In this document: piece after piece, positions 7,949 to 19,089 of the stretch
Layout of the letters: every line of letters starts with the position of its first letter
How positions within the stretch are numbered: position 1 is the stretch's first letter
The notes under the pieces: generated by a model
What the model saw: the letters and a program-made list of their open reading frames with translations, nothing else
Databases searched by the model: none
What the model was told of the DNA's origin: nothing
Made by a program: the position numbers and the translations under genes
Assembly: GCA_945881865.1 (NCBI GenBank)
Contig: CAMCVK010000017.1
Location: 1 to 53,528 of the forward strand
Length of the DNA: 53,528 nt
Reading direction: 5' to 3'
Source of the DNA: Fimbriimonas ginsengisoli Gsoil 348
GTDB taxonomy: Bacteria; Armatimonadota; Fimbriimonadia; Fimbriimonadales; Fimbriimonadaceae

Positions 7949-8938
7949 ATGGCACGAGAATATGCAAAAACCCACAAAGAGTGGGAAAAACCTCTCACCG
8001 AGCTTGAGGACAACATCGCGAAGCTTCGCGAGCTTGCCCGGCGAGAGAACGACCCCATCAAGCGAAACGACTTGAATGAAAAGGCGGCGCGATACCAGGA
8101 GCAGTGTGATCGGTTCTTGAACCTGATGTACCGAAACCTTGGCGACTGGGAGAAGGTGCTCATCGCCCGGGCCGAGCGACGCCCCTATTCGTTGGATTAC
8201 ATCCAGGCGATATCTAGCGGGTTCATCGAGCTGGACGGTGATCGACTTGGGTTCTCGGACCACGCGATCATCGGCGGTCCTGCGTTGCTGGAAGGTCGCC
8301 CGGTCATGATCGTGGGCCACCAAAAGGGCCGAAACATTCAGGAGCGGCAGTTCCGAAACTTTGGCATGGCCAAGCCCGAAGGCTACCGAAAGGCGATCCG
8401 GCTTTTCGAGATGGCGGAGCGGTTCTCGATGCCCGTGATCTGTTTGGTTGACACGCCGGCGGCTGACCCCGGAGTCGAAAGCGAGTCGCGCGGCATCAGC
8501 GAAGCCATCGCGGCCGCGATGCTAAAGATGTTTGAACTCACCGTTCCCAGCGTCGCTGTCGTCATCGGCGAAGGCGGCAGCGGCGGAGCGATCGGAATTG
8601 CCGTCGCCGACCGGGTTTTGATGCAGGAATACGCCGTGTATTCGGTCATCCCGCCGGAAGGCTGCGCGGCGATTCTTTGGCGCGCGCCTGAGCGTGCCCC
8701 GGAAGCCGCCGAGGCCCTGCGGGTAACCGCGCCGTCGGCCCTGGAGTACGGCGTGATCGACGGAATCATCGAAGAGCCGCCGGGAGCCGCCCACCGGGAC
8801 CCGATTAGCGCGGCAGCCAACCTGAAGGAAGCCATCCTGAATGCGCTGACCGAACTTGACGGCATCGGACCGGAAACGCGAAAAGCGGCCCGGTACGAAA
8901 AGTTTCGCCAGATGGGCCGCTTCGCGACGCTTCGCTAG
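7949..8938 (+). CDS. accA: Acetyl-CoA carboxylase carboxyltransferase, alpha subunit
   Basis: The 329-residue product matches AccA throughout: an N-terminal helical segment, RPYSLDYIQAISSGFIELDGDR, GGPALLEGRPVMIVGHQKGR, FGMAKPEGYRKA, VDTPAADPGVESESRGISEAIA, EGGSGGAIGIAVADRVLM and the oxyanion-type end YSVIPPEGCAAILWR. It pairs with AccD in malonyl-CoA synthesis. GGAGGA precedes the ATG at a good distance, inside the end of accD. Its TAG stop shares the sequence CTAG with the stop of the convergent GH10 gene. Confidence 0.96.
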   Translation: MAREYAKTHKEWEKPLTELEDNIAKLRELARRENDPIKRNDLNEKAARYQEQCDRFLNLMYRNLGDWEKVLIARAERRPYSLDYIQAISSGFIELDGDRLGFSDHAIIGGPALLEGRPVMIVGHQKGRNIQERQFRNFGMAKPEGYRKAIRLFEMAERFSMPVICLVDTPAADPGVESESRGISEAIAAAMLKMFELTVPSVAVVIGEGGSGGAIGIAVADRVLMQEYAVYSVIPPEGCAAILWRAPERAPEAAEALRVTAPSALEYGVIDGIIEEPPGAAHRDPISAAANLKEAILNALTELDGIGPETRKAARYEKFRQMGRFATLR

Positions 8939-11094
8939 TTCAGCTTCACCGTCAACACGGTCGTCTTCCCTTTTTGGTGCGAGCCAACGACCGTGGCCTT
9001 GCGGCTGCCCTTTGTGGCTTGAACCGTGTACCCGCCGTAGAACGCCGAAACTCCCAACGAGCCGGCTTTGCCGGTCTTCAACGTCGTGTTCGTTCGCCAG
9101 GTTCGGTTCACAAGCCGGTCAAACGCCTCGGCGGCGGGACGTGGGCTCCAGTCGCGCCGGATGATCGCGCCGCCTTCGTTGGCGCGCCAGTGCGCGCCTT
9201 CCCAGAATCCCCAGATGATGAAGGCATCTACGGACGGATGGCTAAAGGAGACCGTCATGAAGTCGTTCAAGTGCTTTCCGTTCACCCGGTCGTCCTGAAC
9301 GCCGAGGTCGTATTCGGTGATCTCAAGCCGCTTCTTGTAGGCGGCCATCTCGTCCAGGATGCGATAAACCGTCGGCATCGGCGTGATCGGGACCCCGACG
9401 TGAGCCTGAATTCCGATGATGTCAAACGGAGCTTTTCCGTCGATGAGCTTTTGGATCCTGTCTTTCACCAAGGTTCGGTAGCCGGTGCCGACTTGGGCTT
9501 CCTCGGTGATGTCGTAGTCGTTGTAGGCAAGGAGCGCTCCGGGGTTTGCCTTGCGCGCGGTCTCGTAGACTTTCGGGAACTGGTCCCAGCCGATCTTGTC
9601 CCACAGGGCCGTGTTCGATCCGGCCTCGTTCACGACATCCCAAAGCTTGATCTGATTCTTGTATCGTGAGACGACTTCGGTCGCACGCGAGGTGAGCGTT
9701 GCTCGAAGCTGATCCGCGGGCAGGTCGAAGATTCCGTCCGGCAGATACTGCCGACCGCCCCAAACAACGTTGTGCCCTCGCACCGTGAACCGATTCTTGA
9801 CCAACCAGTCAATGGCCGCATCCGGCGGTCCATAGCCAGCCCGGGCTGTGTCCGTCCACTTGAGGTCGTTCTCCAGCGTGACCGTATTGAAGAGCCGCTT
9901 GAGAGTCGCCCGGAACTTGTCGCCGGTCGGCGTCTGGTCAAGGATGAGGGCCGCCGGGGCGGCGCTTCCGAACCGGAAGGCATGGGAATCCTGCCGGATC
10001 GTGACGCTTGCTCCGCTGACCGGACGTCCGCGACGGTCGACGACGCGGACGGTGAGGTTCCCTTTCCGAATCTTCTCAATCCGAGCCAGGGCATCTTTCC
10101 GCCAAGCGTCAGAGGGCGTTTCGCCACCGTAAAAATCGACGGTGGTTGGAAGTTTTGCGGGATCGGTCGAGCCGTAGTTAAGCAACGCGACATCCTTGAT
10201 CTCAACTTCCCCTTTTCCGTAGCCCAGGAACATCGTGAATTGCCCGCCACCCGCCGCAAGCGATTGACCGACTCTTCCGGCAAATCGTTGCTCCTTCCAT
10301 TCGGGGGTTAGGCGCACCGCCCCGGTGACGAACTTGGTGTGTGGCGGCGTGCTGAGCTCGAAGAACAGCGTCGCGCGGGAGCGCGTTTTGGATCGAACCT
10401 TTGCCTTCACCATTACGGTATCGCCAACCGTGATTTCGCCGGTCAGCGGCAGCCCAACAAGGTGGTCCCACGGATTTGCGCCTTCTTTTGCCGCGAAAGT
10501 CGCCCGGAGGCCGCCCGGAATTTCGGTCGTCTCCACCCCGGCTTTCCGCCAGGAATCCAACGTATAGCTGCCGAGAATATCGACCGGCTCGAACCGGCCA
10601 TCCGGGTCCGGTATGACGACCGCAGTTGGCCCCAGCTCAACCTGCCCGGCCCCGTAGTTCATCTGGAGGGCGATGTTCGCGGCCCCGGGCGCTAGGTCCT
10701 CACCGATGACTCCCGAAGCCCGGTACTCCTTCCAGTCCGGCGTCAGCACTTCCTCGCGTCGAACGAACTCTGGGTAGGGAGCAGATCCACGCTGAAGCAG
10801 GGCGTTCAGCTTGTTGCCGGTTGGACTTTTCGCCCAGAACCGAAGTTCCACCGCTTGCCCGTTTTTAAGCGCTTTCGGAATCGGTCGGTAGAGTCCGATC
10901 GCCCAGTTGGGCTGACCGCCCGGGTCAGGCAGCGTCACCCTCGCGGCTCGTCCAACCTGCGCATTGCCGGAATCGAACGTTTCGAAGCGGGTTCCGGCGA
11001 TTTCGCCCTTGTTCCAGTCCGCGAAGTCGGCCTTGAAATCCGCGCGGAAAAGCTCCAGCGGGGGAAGAAGCAACGCTGCTACCAGGATAACCAT
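8935..11094 (-). CDS. Multidomain endo-1,4-beta-xylanase, GH10, with two N-terminal beta-sandwich modules
   Basis: The 719-residue protein begins with a short hydrophobic segment (MVILVAALLLPP) that may be a minimal signal sequence. Two similar beta-sandwich modules follow at about 15-160 and 165-305, each of the carbohydrate-binding CBM4/9 style (F--DF-DW openings; repeated TP-WKE and NYGAG-VE / GYGKGEVE strings). A small linker domain (about 345-370, LTVRVVDRRGRPVSGA) precedes the GH10 barrel (about 375-665). The acid/base is Glu490 in LWDVVNEAG and the nucleophile Glu594 in LEITEYDL, with GHNVVWG at 440-446. GH10 enzymes cut xylan outside the cell. The two internal modules look like a duplication. 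Confidence 0.93.
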   Translation of the reverse strand: MVILVAALLLPPLELFRADFKADFADWNKGEIAGTRFETFDSGNAQVGRAARVTLPDPGGQPNWAIGLYRPIPKALKNGQAVELRFWAKSPTGNKLNALLQRGSAPYPEFVRREEVLTPDWKEYRASGVIGEDLAPGAANIALQMNYGAGQVELGPTAVVIPDPDGRFEPVDILGSYTLDSWRKAGVETTEIPGGLRATFAAKEGANPWDHLVGLPLTGEITVGDTVMVKAKVRSKTRSRATLFFELSTPPHTKFVTGAVRLTPEWKEQRFAGRVGQSLAAGGGQFTMFLGYGKGEVEIKDVALLNYGSTDPAKLPTTVDFYGGETPSDAWRKDALARIEKIRKGNLTVRVVDRRGRPVSGASVTIRQDSHAFRFGSAAPAALILDQTPTGDKFRATLKRLFNTVTLENDLKWTDTARAGYGPPDAAIDWLVKNRFTVRGHNVVWGGRQYLPDGIFDLPADQLRATLTSRATEVVSRYKNQIKLWDVVNEAGSNTALWDKIGWDQFPKVYETARKANPGALLAYNDYDITEEAQVGTGYRTLVKDRIQKLIDGKAPFDIIGIQAHVGVPITPMPTVYRILDEMAAYKKRLEITEYDLGVQDDRVNGKHLNDFMTVSFSHPSVDAFIIWGFWEGAHWRANEGGAIIRRDWSPRPAAEAFDRLVNRTWRTNTTLKTGKAGSLGVSAFYGGYTVQATKGSRKATVVGSHQKGKTTVLTVKLN

Positions 11095-11169
11095 CGCTTC
11101 AGTTTAAGCCGTCGGAGCAAGATCGCGCCATGTCGCCGACGGCCCGGGCCGGTATCCTCAAGTGGCTCC

Positions 11170-12984
11170 ATGTCATTCCAAAAGCGATCGCACGTCTGCG
11201 GAGAACTCCGCCCCCACCACGCCGAGTTAACGATACATCTCACCGGCTGGGCCCACAAGGTGCGCGACCTTGGTGGCGTGCTGTTTGTGGATATCCGGGA
11301 CCGAAGCGGGCTGGTGCAGATGGTGATCGATCCGGCGGTGATCCCCGCCGACCTCGACCTTCGAACCGAGGCGTGCATCGCCGCGACCGGGAAGGTCGTC
11401 TTGCGGTCTGAGTCTCTGAAGAATCCGAAGCTACCGACCGGTGAAGTTGAAGTCATCGTCTCGGAAATCCAGGTTCTGAGCCCCAGCAAAACGCTGCCGT
11501 TCGCGCTGAGCGATGAAGAGCACATGGGCAACGTCAACGAAGAGCTTCGCGTTAAGTACCGCTACCTGGACCTGCGGCGGCCGACAATGTACCGAAACCT
11601 CGCGGTTCGCGCTTCTACGGTTCGCCGGTTCCGCGAGTATTTGAATCACCAAGGCTTTTTGGAGGTCGAGACGCCGATCATCACGAAGTCAACGCCAGAA
11701 GGCGCGCGCGACTACCTGGTTCCCTACCGCGAGGAGACCGGCCTCTGGTACGCGTTGCCGCAGAGCCCGCAGCAGTACAAGCAGTTGCTCATGGTGGCGG
11801 GAGTCGAGCGGTATTACCAAGTCGCCCGTTGCTTCCGCGACGAAAGCAGCCGCGCCGACCGCCAGCCGGAGTTCACCCAGCTCGACATGGAAATGTCGTT
11901 CGTGGATCAGGAAGAGATCCTGACGCTCGTCGAGGACATGACGCGCACGGTCGTTAACGGCGTCATCGAAGAGTTCGGATTGGCCAAGGAACCGGTCGCC
12001 GACTTCCCGCGCATGACCTACGACGAGGCGATGCGCGACTACGGCTGCGACAAGCCGGACATCCGGTTTGGTTTGCCGCTTTTTGAGATCACGGACCTAG
12101 TGGCCGACACCGAGTTTGCGGTTTTCAAGAACACCATCGAAACCGGCGGCGTGGTTCGGGCGGTGAGATACCCCTCCGGCTCGAAGCTCAGCCGAAAGGA
12201 TGTCGGCGCTCTGGAAGAATTCACCAAGGGCTTCGGTGCAAAAGGAATGGCGTCCATCGCCCTCGGGACCACCGAAGACTTTCCGGAAGGCGTCGCCTTG
12301 CCGGGCGGCCTGGTGGCGAGGACTTCCCTCTCCCGATTCTTCTCGGCCGAGCAACTTCAAGCCATCGCCGACCGAGCGGCGGCAGAGTCTGGCGATTTGC
12401 TTTGCATCATCGCCGATCAGCTGTCCACGACCAACGACGTGCTGTACCGGCTTCGGCTGGAGATCGGAGATCGCTTGGCCCTCCGCGACCCAAAAAAACT
12501 CGCTTACCTGTGGGTCGTGGACTTTCCGCTTGTGGAGTGGAGCGATGCCGACGGCCGGTGGTCTTCGATGCACCATCCGTTCACGAAGCCGAAAGACTCG
12601 GACCTCGACTTTCTGGAGTCTGACCCGGCCCGCGTGCGGGCCGATGCGTACGACCTTGTTTGCAACGGCAGCGAGGTCGCGGGCGGTTCGATTCGAATCC
12701 ATCGGCCGGACGTTCAGCAGCGAATCTTCAACCTCCTCGGCATCGACGAGGCCACGCAGAAGGATCGGTTTGGACACCTGCTGGAGGCGTTCAGCTTTGG
12801 GGCACCACCGCACGGTGGCATCGCGCCGGGAATCGACCGGTTGATCATGATCCTCACGGATACCGACAACATTCGCGAGGTCATCGCCTTCCCCAAGACC
12901 GGCGGCGGTGCCGACCCGATGATGGGCGCGCCAAGCACGATCGACCCGCAGCAGTGGGCCGAGCTTGGCTTGCGCAAGGCGTAG
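11170..12984 (+). CDS. aspS: Aspartyl-tRNA synthetase
   Basis: The 604-residue class II synthetase has an N-terminal OB-fold anticodon domain (TGWAHKVRDLGGVLFVDIRDRSG), motif 2 (FRDESSRADRQPEFTQLDME), the bacterial GAD insertion and motif 3 (GGIAPGIDRLIMIL). It charges tRNA-Asp, and possibly tRNA-Asn if the organism lacks AsnRS. The open frame reaches back to 10855, but family homology starts at the ATG at 11170, outside the divergent GH10 gene. No Shine-Dalgarno is evident. A TATCCT lies 11 bases before the start codon. The length is normal for bacterial AspRS. Confidence 0.97.
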   Translation: MSFQKRSHVCGELRPHHAELTIHLTGWAHKVRDLGGVLFVDIRDRSGLVQMVIDPAVIPADLDLRTEACIAATGKVVLRSESLKNPKLPTGEVEVIVSEIQVLSPSKTLPFALSDEEHMGNVNEELRVKYRYLDLRRPTMYRNLAVRASTVRRFREYLNHQGFLEVETPIITKSTPEGARDYLVPYREETGLWYALPQSPQQYKQLLMVAGVERYYQVARCFRDESSRADRQPEFTQLDMEMSFVDQEEILTLVEDMTRTVVNGVIEEFGLAKEPVADFPRMTYDEAMRDYGCDKPDIRFGLPLFEITDLVADTEFAVFKNTIETGGVVRAVRYPSGSKLSRKDVGALEEFTKGFGAKGMASIALGTTEDFPEGVALPGGLVARTSLSRFFSAEQLQAIADRAAAESGDLLCIIADQLSTTNDVLYRLRLEIGDRLALRDPKKLAYLWVVDFPLVEWSDADGRWSSMHHPFTKPKDSDLDFLESDPARVRADAYDLVCNGSEVAGGSIRIHRPDVQQRIFNLLGIDEATQKDRFGHLLEAFSFGAPPHGGIAPGIDRLIMILTDTDNIREVIAFPKTGGGADPMMGAPSTIDPQQWAELGLRKA

Positions 12985-13043
12985 TCGCTCGGCTCGGCTT
13001 TGGTGAATGCCATACAAAACTTAGTTAAGGAATACTGAGCGAT

Positions 13044-13583
13044 ATGAAGTCGACGGAACTATCGGATCCAGAAGCTTGGAAAGCCGTCGTTCACCCGCTG
13101 CGGCTTGGCATTCTCCGGGTTCTCGGCAAAAACGAGCTGACGAACGAGGAGCTTGCCACTGAACTCGGCGTCGCCTCCGGGAAGCTGCACTTCCACACCA
13201 TGAAGTTGCTGAAGGCCGGCCTAATTGAGCCCGCAGGAACCCGCAAGAAGGGGCCGATTACGGAGAAGATGTACCGACGGACGGCGCACCAATTCACCGT
13301 ACCGATGTTCACCGACGGCGAGCGTTCTCCGCTGGGCCACTTTGTTTCGAACGCGCTGGCTCTCTACGAAAAGTCTTGGGAGGGCGATAATCTCACCCTT
13401 GCCCAACAGTTCGGCTTTCACCAGATGTTCTACGTGACCGAAGAAACCCGACAGCGCGTTTTCCAGCAATTTCGTGAGATCATGGCGGACTTAGAAGCGA
13501 GCTCCGTGGACTCGGAGACGCCAACCGCCGTCTTGTTCTCTGTAGCCGGCCTCGCTCACGAGGTCCCTGGCGAGCAAGCTTAG
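13044..13583 (+). CDS. ArsR-like winged-helix transcriptional regulator
   Basis: The 179-residue protein has an N-terminal winged helix (about residues 15-75) in the ArsR style: HPLRLGILRVL, ELTNEELATELGVASGKLHFH (recognition helix) and LLKAGLIEPAG with a basic wing TRKKGPITEK. The C-terminal half (about 80-179) is helical, has no known metal-binding cysteines and may serve as dimerisation or ligand domain. It lies 59 bases after aspS and overlaps the 3' end of carB-C by 4 bases tail to tail. AAGGA sits about 12 bases before the ATG. Target genes unknown. Confidence 0.85.
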   Translation: MKSTELSDPEAWKAVVHPLRLGILRVLGKNELTNEELATELGVASGKLHFHTMKLLKAGLIEPAGTRKKGPITEKMYRRTAHQFTVPMFTDGERSPLGHFVSNALALYEKSWEGDNLTLAQQFGFHQMFYVTEETRQRVFQQFREIMADLEASSVDSETPTAVLFSVAGLAHEVPGEQA

Positions 13584-15196
13584 ACGGCGAAATACTCTTC
13601 GAGCCGCAGGCAACTGGCCAATTGTGGATTCTCGAAGACCGCCAACGCGCGAACCAAAGCCTCTGCGGTGTCGATGGTGGTTACGCACGGCACGCCGGTC
13701 TCAATGCAAGCCCGCCGGATACGCGCGGCTTCCGACTCGGCCGTCTCGTTCAGCGACGGGGTGTTGATCATCAGGCTGATCTCCCCGGACATCAGGGCAT
13801 CCAGGATGTGGGGCGAGCCGGTCTGGATTTTCTGCAAGACCTGGCAGTAGATTCCGCTTTTGTGCAGGAAATCGGCCGTGCCCGGCGTAGCGGCGACTCG
13901 CTTCCCGCTGGCGACCAACCGCTCGGCGATTTTCCGAGCCGTCTCCTTGTCCTCATCTCGCACCGTGATGCAAACCAGCCCATCACCCTTGAACTGGATC
14001 GAACTGCCGACCATCGCCTTGTACAGCGCGCCTTCAAACGTAGGATCGATGCCAAGGATTTCGCCGGTCGATTTCATCTCTGGCCCGAGCGATGGCTCGA
14101 CTCGACCCAGCTTTTGGAAACTGAAGACCGGCGCTTTGATGGCATAAAACCGCGGCTTAGGAAGTTCGAAATTGCCTTCCTCGAACGTGGATTCGTCGAC
14201 TATGCCGCCGCCCAAGCTCCAAAGGCCGCTCCGGTAACCCATGTCCGCCAGCTTTTCGCCCATCATGCACCGGGTGGCAAGGTCCACCATCGGCACGCCG
14301 GTGACTTTGCTGAGGTAGGGCACGGTTCGGCTGGCGCGCGGATTCACCTCGAGCACGTAGGCGATGCCCTCGCGGATCACAAATTGGATGTTCATCAGCC
14401 CATGAACTCTGAGGGCTCGGGCGATTTTGCATGCGGCCAGAACCATTTGCGACTGAACATCGGCGGAGAGACTCACCGGCGGATAGACGGCCATCGAGTC
14501 GCCGCTATGGATTCCAGCCCGTTCGATGTGCTCCATGATTCCGGGCACCAGCGTTGCTTCGCCGTCGCTGATCACGTCGACTTCGGCTTCCTGACCCAGC
14601 AAATACTTGTCCACGAGGACCGGCTGCTCGGGGTTCGCCGCGGCGGCTTCGGCATAGAAGTGCCGCATTTGCGAAGGGCTGAAAACGATCTCCATCGCCC
14701 GGCCACCGAGTACGAAGCTGGGTCGAACCAAAACCGGATAACCGACTTCTTCCGCCGCCGAGAGGGCGGCTTCAACCGAGCGCACGGCTCGTCCTCGCGG
14801 CCTCGGGATGTTCAATTCCTCAAGAAGCGCCTCAAACTGCGCACGATCTTCCGCCATGGCGATCGCCTTCGGGGAGGTTCCAAGAACTGGCACGCCGTTG
14901 GCTTCCAACCCTTCGGCAAGGTTGATCGCGGTTTGCCCGCCAAACTGACACACAACGCCGATGGGGTTTTCATGCCGCACGATGTCCAGCACATCCTCCA
15001 GGGTCACCGGCTCAAAGTACAGGCCGTCGCCGGTGTCGAAGTCGGTGCTAACCGTCTCTGGGTTGTTGTTCACCAGGATCGCGCGGTAGCCGTGGCGGCG
15101 GAGGGACCACACGCAATGCACGCAGGAGTAATCGAACTCAATTCCTTGGCCGATGCGGATGGGGCCAGAGCCAAGGACGAGGACCGTTCGATTCAT
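13580..15196 (-). CDS. carB: Carbamoyl phosphate synthetase large subunit, C-terminal half (split gene)
   Basis: The 538 residues match the second half of CarB. They start exactly at the second ATP-grasp domain (TVLVLGSGPIRIGQGIEFDY), followed by VLVRPSFVLGGRAMEIV, EVDVISDG, IHSGDSMAVYP, the substrate-binding ending VLEVNPRASRTVPY and a C-terminal MGS-like allosteric domain (about 400-538, RVAATPGTADFLHKSG). This half phosphorylates carbamate to carbamoyl phosphate for pyrimidines and arginine. The first half is a separate gene at 17366-19021. The ATG start agrees with the domain border, so this is a real split, not a frameshift. carA is not in the window. Confidence 0.95.
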   Translation of the reverse strand: MNRTVLVLGSGPIRIGQGIEFDYSCVHCVWSLRRHGYRAILVNNNPETVSTDFDTGDGLYFEPVTLEDVLDIVRHENPIGVVCQFGGQTAINLAEGLEANGVPVLGTSPKAIAMAEDRAQFEALLEELNIPRPRGRAVRSVEAALSAAEEVGYPVLVRPSFVLGGRAMEIVFSPSQMRHFYAEAAAANPEQPVLVDKYLLGQEAEVDVISDGEATLVPGIMEHIERAGIHSGDSMAVYPPVSLSADVQSQMVLAACKIARALRVHGLMNIQFVIREGIAYVLEVNPRASRTVPYLSKVTGVPMVDLATRCMMGEKLADMGYRSGLWSLGGGIVDESTFEEGNFELPKPRFYAIKAPVFSFQKLGRVEPSLGPEMKSTGEILGIDPTFEGALYKAMVGSSIQFKGDGLVCITVRDEDKETARKIAERLVASGKRVAATPGTADFLHKSGIYCQVLQKIQTGSPHILDALMSGEISLMINTPSLNETAESEAARIRRACIETGVPCVTTIDTAEALVRALAVFENPQLASCLRLEEYFAV

Positions 15197-15248
15197 TAAA
15201 AAGAGAGATTACCTTCGGCGAGCCGTCCAGCTTCTAAAATAGATCGCA

Positions 15249-15845
15249 GTGGAACCGCCCGAGAATTCCGTTCAGTGCGAAAGCCAGGCCGCCTGGCGCA
15301 ATTGGTTGTCAGAGAATCATCAACGGCCAAACGGGATTTGGCTCGTCACGTTTAAGAAGGCGTTTCTCGACCGATACTTGTCGTACGACGCCGCCGTGGA
15401 AGAAGCTCTTTGCTTCGGCTGGGTGGACAGCAAGCCGGGAAAGGTAGATGAAGCGCGAACGATGCTGTGGTTCGCGCCGCGAAAGCGAGGTTCGCTGTGG
15501 AGTCGGCCGAACAAAATTCGCGTGGAACGATGCATAGCCGACGGCCGGATGACCGAAGCTGGCCTGCGAAAGATCGAAGCCTCCCAGGCAGACGGCACGT
15601 GGACGAAACTGGACGATGTCGAAAACTTGGTGATTCCGGATGACCTTGCCGCCGCGCTCGACTCGCTACCTGACGCCGCGGCAAACTTTGAGGCTTTCCC
15701 ACGTTCGGCAAAACGTGGGATCCTAGAATGGATCCTTCAGGCCAAGCGGCCTGATAGCCGCGCAGCCAGAATTGCCGAGACGGCCCGCCTGGCAACCGAA
15801 AACCGCCGGGCGAACCAGTGGTCGCGGCCTAAGCCTAACCCTTAA
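15249..15845 (+). CDS. YdeI/OmpD-associated family protein
   Basis: The 198-residue product fits the YdeI/OmdA family: WRNWLSENHQRPNGIWLVTF, VEEALCFGWVDSKPGKVDE, FAPRKRGSLWSRPNKIRVE, AGLRKIEASQADGTW and a C-terminal helical part with GILEWILQAKRPDSRAARI. The family is linked in other bacteria to envelope protection, but its biochemistry is unclear. It starts with GTG at 15249, preceded by a -10-like TAAAAT at 15235-15240, 8 bases away, and no Shine-Dalgarno. It is the only plus-strand gene between the two carB halves and overlaps the 5'-nucleotidase gene by 11 bases tail to tail. Confidence 0.85.
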   Translation: MEPPENSVQCESQAAWRNWLSENHQRPNGIWLVTFKKAFLDRYLSYDAAVEEALCFGWVDSKPGKVDEARTMLWFAPRKRGSLWSRPNKIRVERCIADGRMTEAGLRKIEASQADGTWTKLDDVENLVIPDDLAAALDSLPDAAANFEAFPRSAKRGILEWILQAKRPDSRAARIAETARLATENRRANQWSRPKPNP

Positions 15846-17355
15846 CCCGGTTTTCCGGCTTTAGATCCAGCGGTGATTTCGCCTTGATGAATTCAATCAT
15901 GGCTTCGATGTCGACGATCCCCGTGTCCGTTCGCTTGGCGATGCCCTTCAACACTTCGTGGCCGTCACCGCCGCCGGCGGTAAAGCTGTTGAAGCAGATA
16001 TTGTAGGTTGCCTTGGGGTCGATTGGTTTGCCCGCGATCACGACCTCGGACACGCCCCCGCTTCCGCGCCGATAGCTTGTTCCCACTGATGGCAACAACG
16101 TTCCGCCTTCCGTCACGCCGTGCTTGAGTGCCGCAAGAAGCTGCTCACCGGTGATGTCGAGGATGACCAGGGTGTTACTAAACGGCGTCACGGAGATGAC
16201 TTCGCCGTAGGTAATCACGCCGGCATCAATGCCGGACCGCACGCCGCCGCCGTTCGTGAAGGCGGCGACCACGCCTTGCTTCTCGGTTGCAAGGAGCATC
16301 GCGTCGGCAATGAGTTGGGCGGCCGTGCTGTCTTTACCGGACCGTAGAATTTCCGACTTTGTCTCGCCAACTGCCTTGTCCTGAAGCTCAGCGATTGGGC
16401 GGCGAAGGGCTTCTACCATCGACCGGACGGTTGGATCTTCGGCGATCGACTCGTCCACCACGATCGGCGCGTTGTCGTAGAGACGGACGATTTGACCTTT
16501 CTCATCGAAATCCACCTTGAAGCGCCCGAGAACCTTGCCCCACTCCCAAGTTTGGAAGACTGGCACGTCGCGGCCGGTGGCGTCCTTTGCAATTGTTGGG
16601 AACGGGCCACGCGCCTTTGGCCAACCCGGCAGGTCCGGCGTTCCGAGCGGCGTGTGGCTATGCCCGCCAATGATGAGATCGACATTGCGCAGCTGCTTCG
16701 CGAGTGCCAGATCTTCCTCCATGCCGCAATGGCTAAGGAGGACGATTTTGCTGATTCCTTTGCTTGTCAGAGCGTCGACTTCCTTCTGAATGCTGTTGAG
16801 CAAAGGGTTCAGCGTGACGGTCGGGCCGGTGACGGCAATCGTAAGAAGCGAGTCCGTTGTTGCCCCAACGATTCCAAGCTTTTCTCCCGCGACATCAATC
16901 ACGGTCGACTTCTTCACGAGATCCTTCAGCGAAGGCTCGGCGTCGAGATTGATGTTCGAGGAGATGAGCGGGAAGGTGGCGTTCTTACCGAATGTGGCCA
17001 GCGGAAGCGGTCCTCGGTCGAACTCGTGGTTCCCCACTGCCATCGCCTGCACACCCATATAGTTCAAGATCGAGAGATCGGCAAGACCCTCATAAACATT
17101 GAAATAGAGGGTTCCTTGGAACACGTCGCCGGCGTTCAGGAACACCGGATTCGGGTCGCTGGCCCGGTATTGCTTGATCAACGTCGCGATCCGCGCGTAG
17201 CCGCCGTACTTCTTGCGCGCGATCGTCACCGGCTCGATGTGGGCGTGAAGATCGTTGTTGTGCAGGAACGTAATCGTTACCGGACGGTCGGCGAGCACGA
17301 GGCTCGGAACCGACGCCAGCAGGAGCAACGAACCGAAAAATAGCTTGCCGCGCAT
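15835..17355 (-). CDS. Secreted 5'-nucleotidase / UDP-sugar hydrolase family protein
   Basis: The 506-residue protein has a signal peptide (MRGKLFFGSLLLLASVPSLVLA), then a metallophosphoesterase domain with all metal-ligand motifs: HNNDLHAH (32-39), NAGDVFQG, GNHEFDRG, LLSHCGMEEDL and GGHSHTPLG. The C-terminal 5'-nucleotidase domain follows with TNGGGVRSGID and ITYGEVISVTPFSN. It hydrolyses extracellular or periplasmic nucleotides. The ATG at 17355 starts the signal peptide; an earlier in-frame start at 17424 would lie inside carB-N. The gene begins 10 bases after the carB-N stop, so it shares that transcript, an apt partner for nucleotide salvage beside a pyrimidine gene. Confidence 0.94.
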   Translation of the reverse strand: MRGKLFFGSLLLLASVPSLVLADRPVTITFLHNNDLHAHIEPVTIARKKYGGYARIATLIKQYRASDPNPVFLNAGDVFQGTLYFNVYEGLADLSILNYMGVQAMAVGNHEFDRGPLPLATFGKNATFPLISSNINLDAEPSLKDLVKKSTVIDVAGEKLGIVGATTDSLLTIAVTGPTVTLNPLLNSIQKEVDALTSKGISKIVLLSHCGMEEDLALAKQLRNVDLIIGGHSHTPLGTPDLPGWPKARGPFPTIAKDATGRDVPVFQTWEWGKVLGRFKVDFDEKGQIVRLYDNAPIVVDESIAEDPTVRSMVEALRRPIAELQDKAVGETKSEILRSGKDSTAAQLIADAMLLATEKQGVVAAFTNGGGVRSGIDAGVITYGEVISVTPFSNTLVILDITGEQLLAALKHGVTEGGTLLPSVGTSYRRGSGGVSEVVIAGKPIDPKATYNICFNSFTAGGGDGHEVLKGIAKRTDTGIVDIEAMIEFIKAKSPLDLKPENRVKG

Positions 17356-17365
17356 TGCGGTTAGT

Positions 17366-19021
<1,656 letters not shown>

Positions 19022-19089
19022 TAAAAATCCATTGTGACAGAGTTGAGCCCCGGATTCTGCCCCGCCGCGAAGCGCGACATAATCTCCCC

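Noticed and set aside
12097-13017. A 306-codon minus-strand frame opposite aspS
   Set aside because: Shadow of aspS, with no motif and no signals.
13622-15199. A 525-codon open frame on the plus strand opposite carB-C
   Set aside because: It mirrors carB-C almost end to end, has no family motif and is rich in residues typical of antisense frames in GC-rich DNA.
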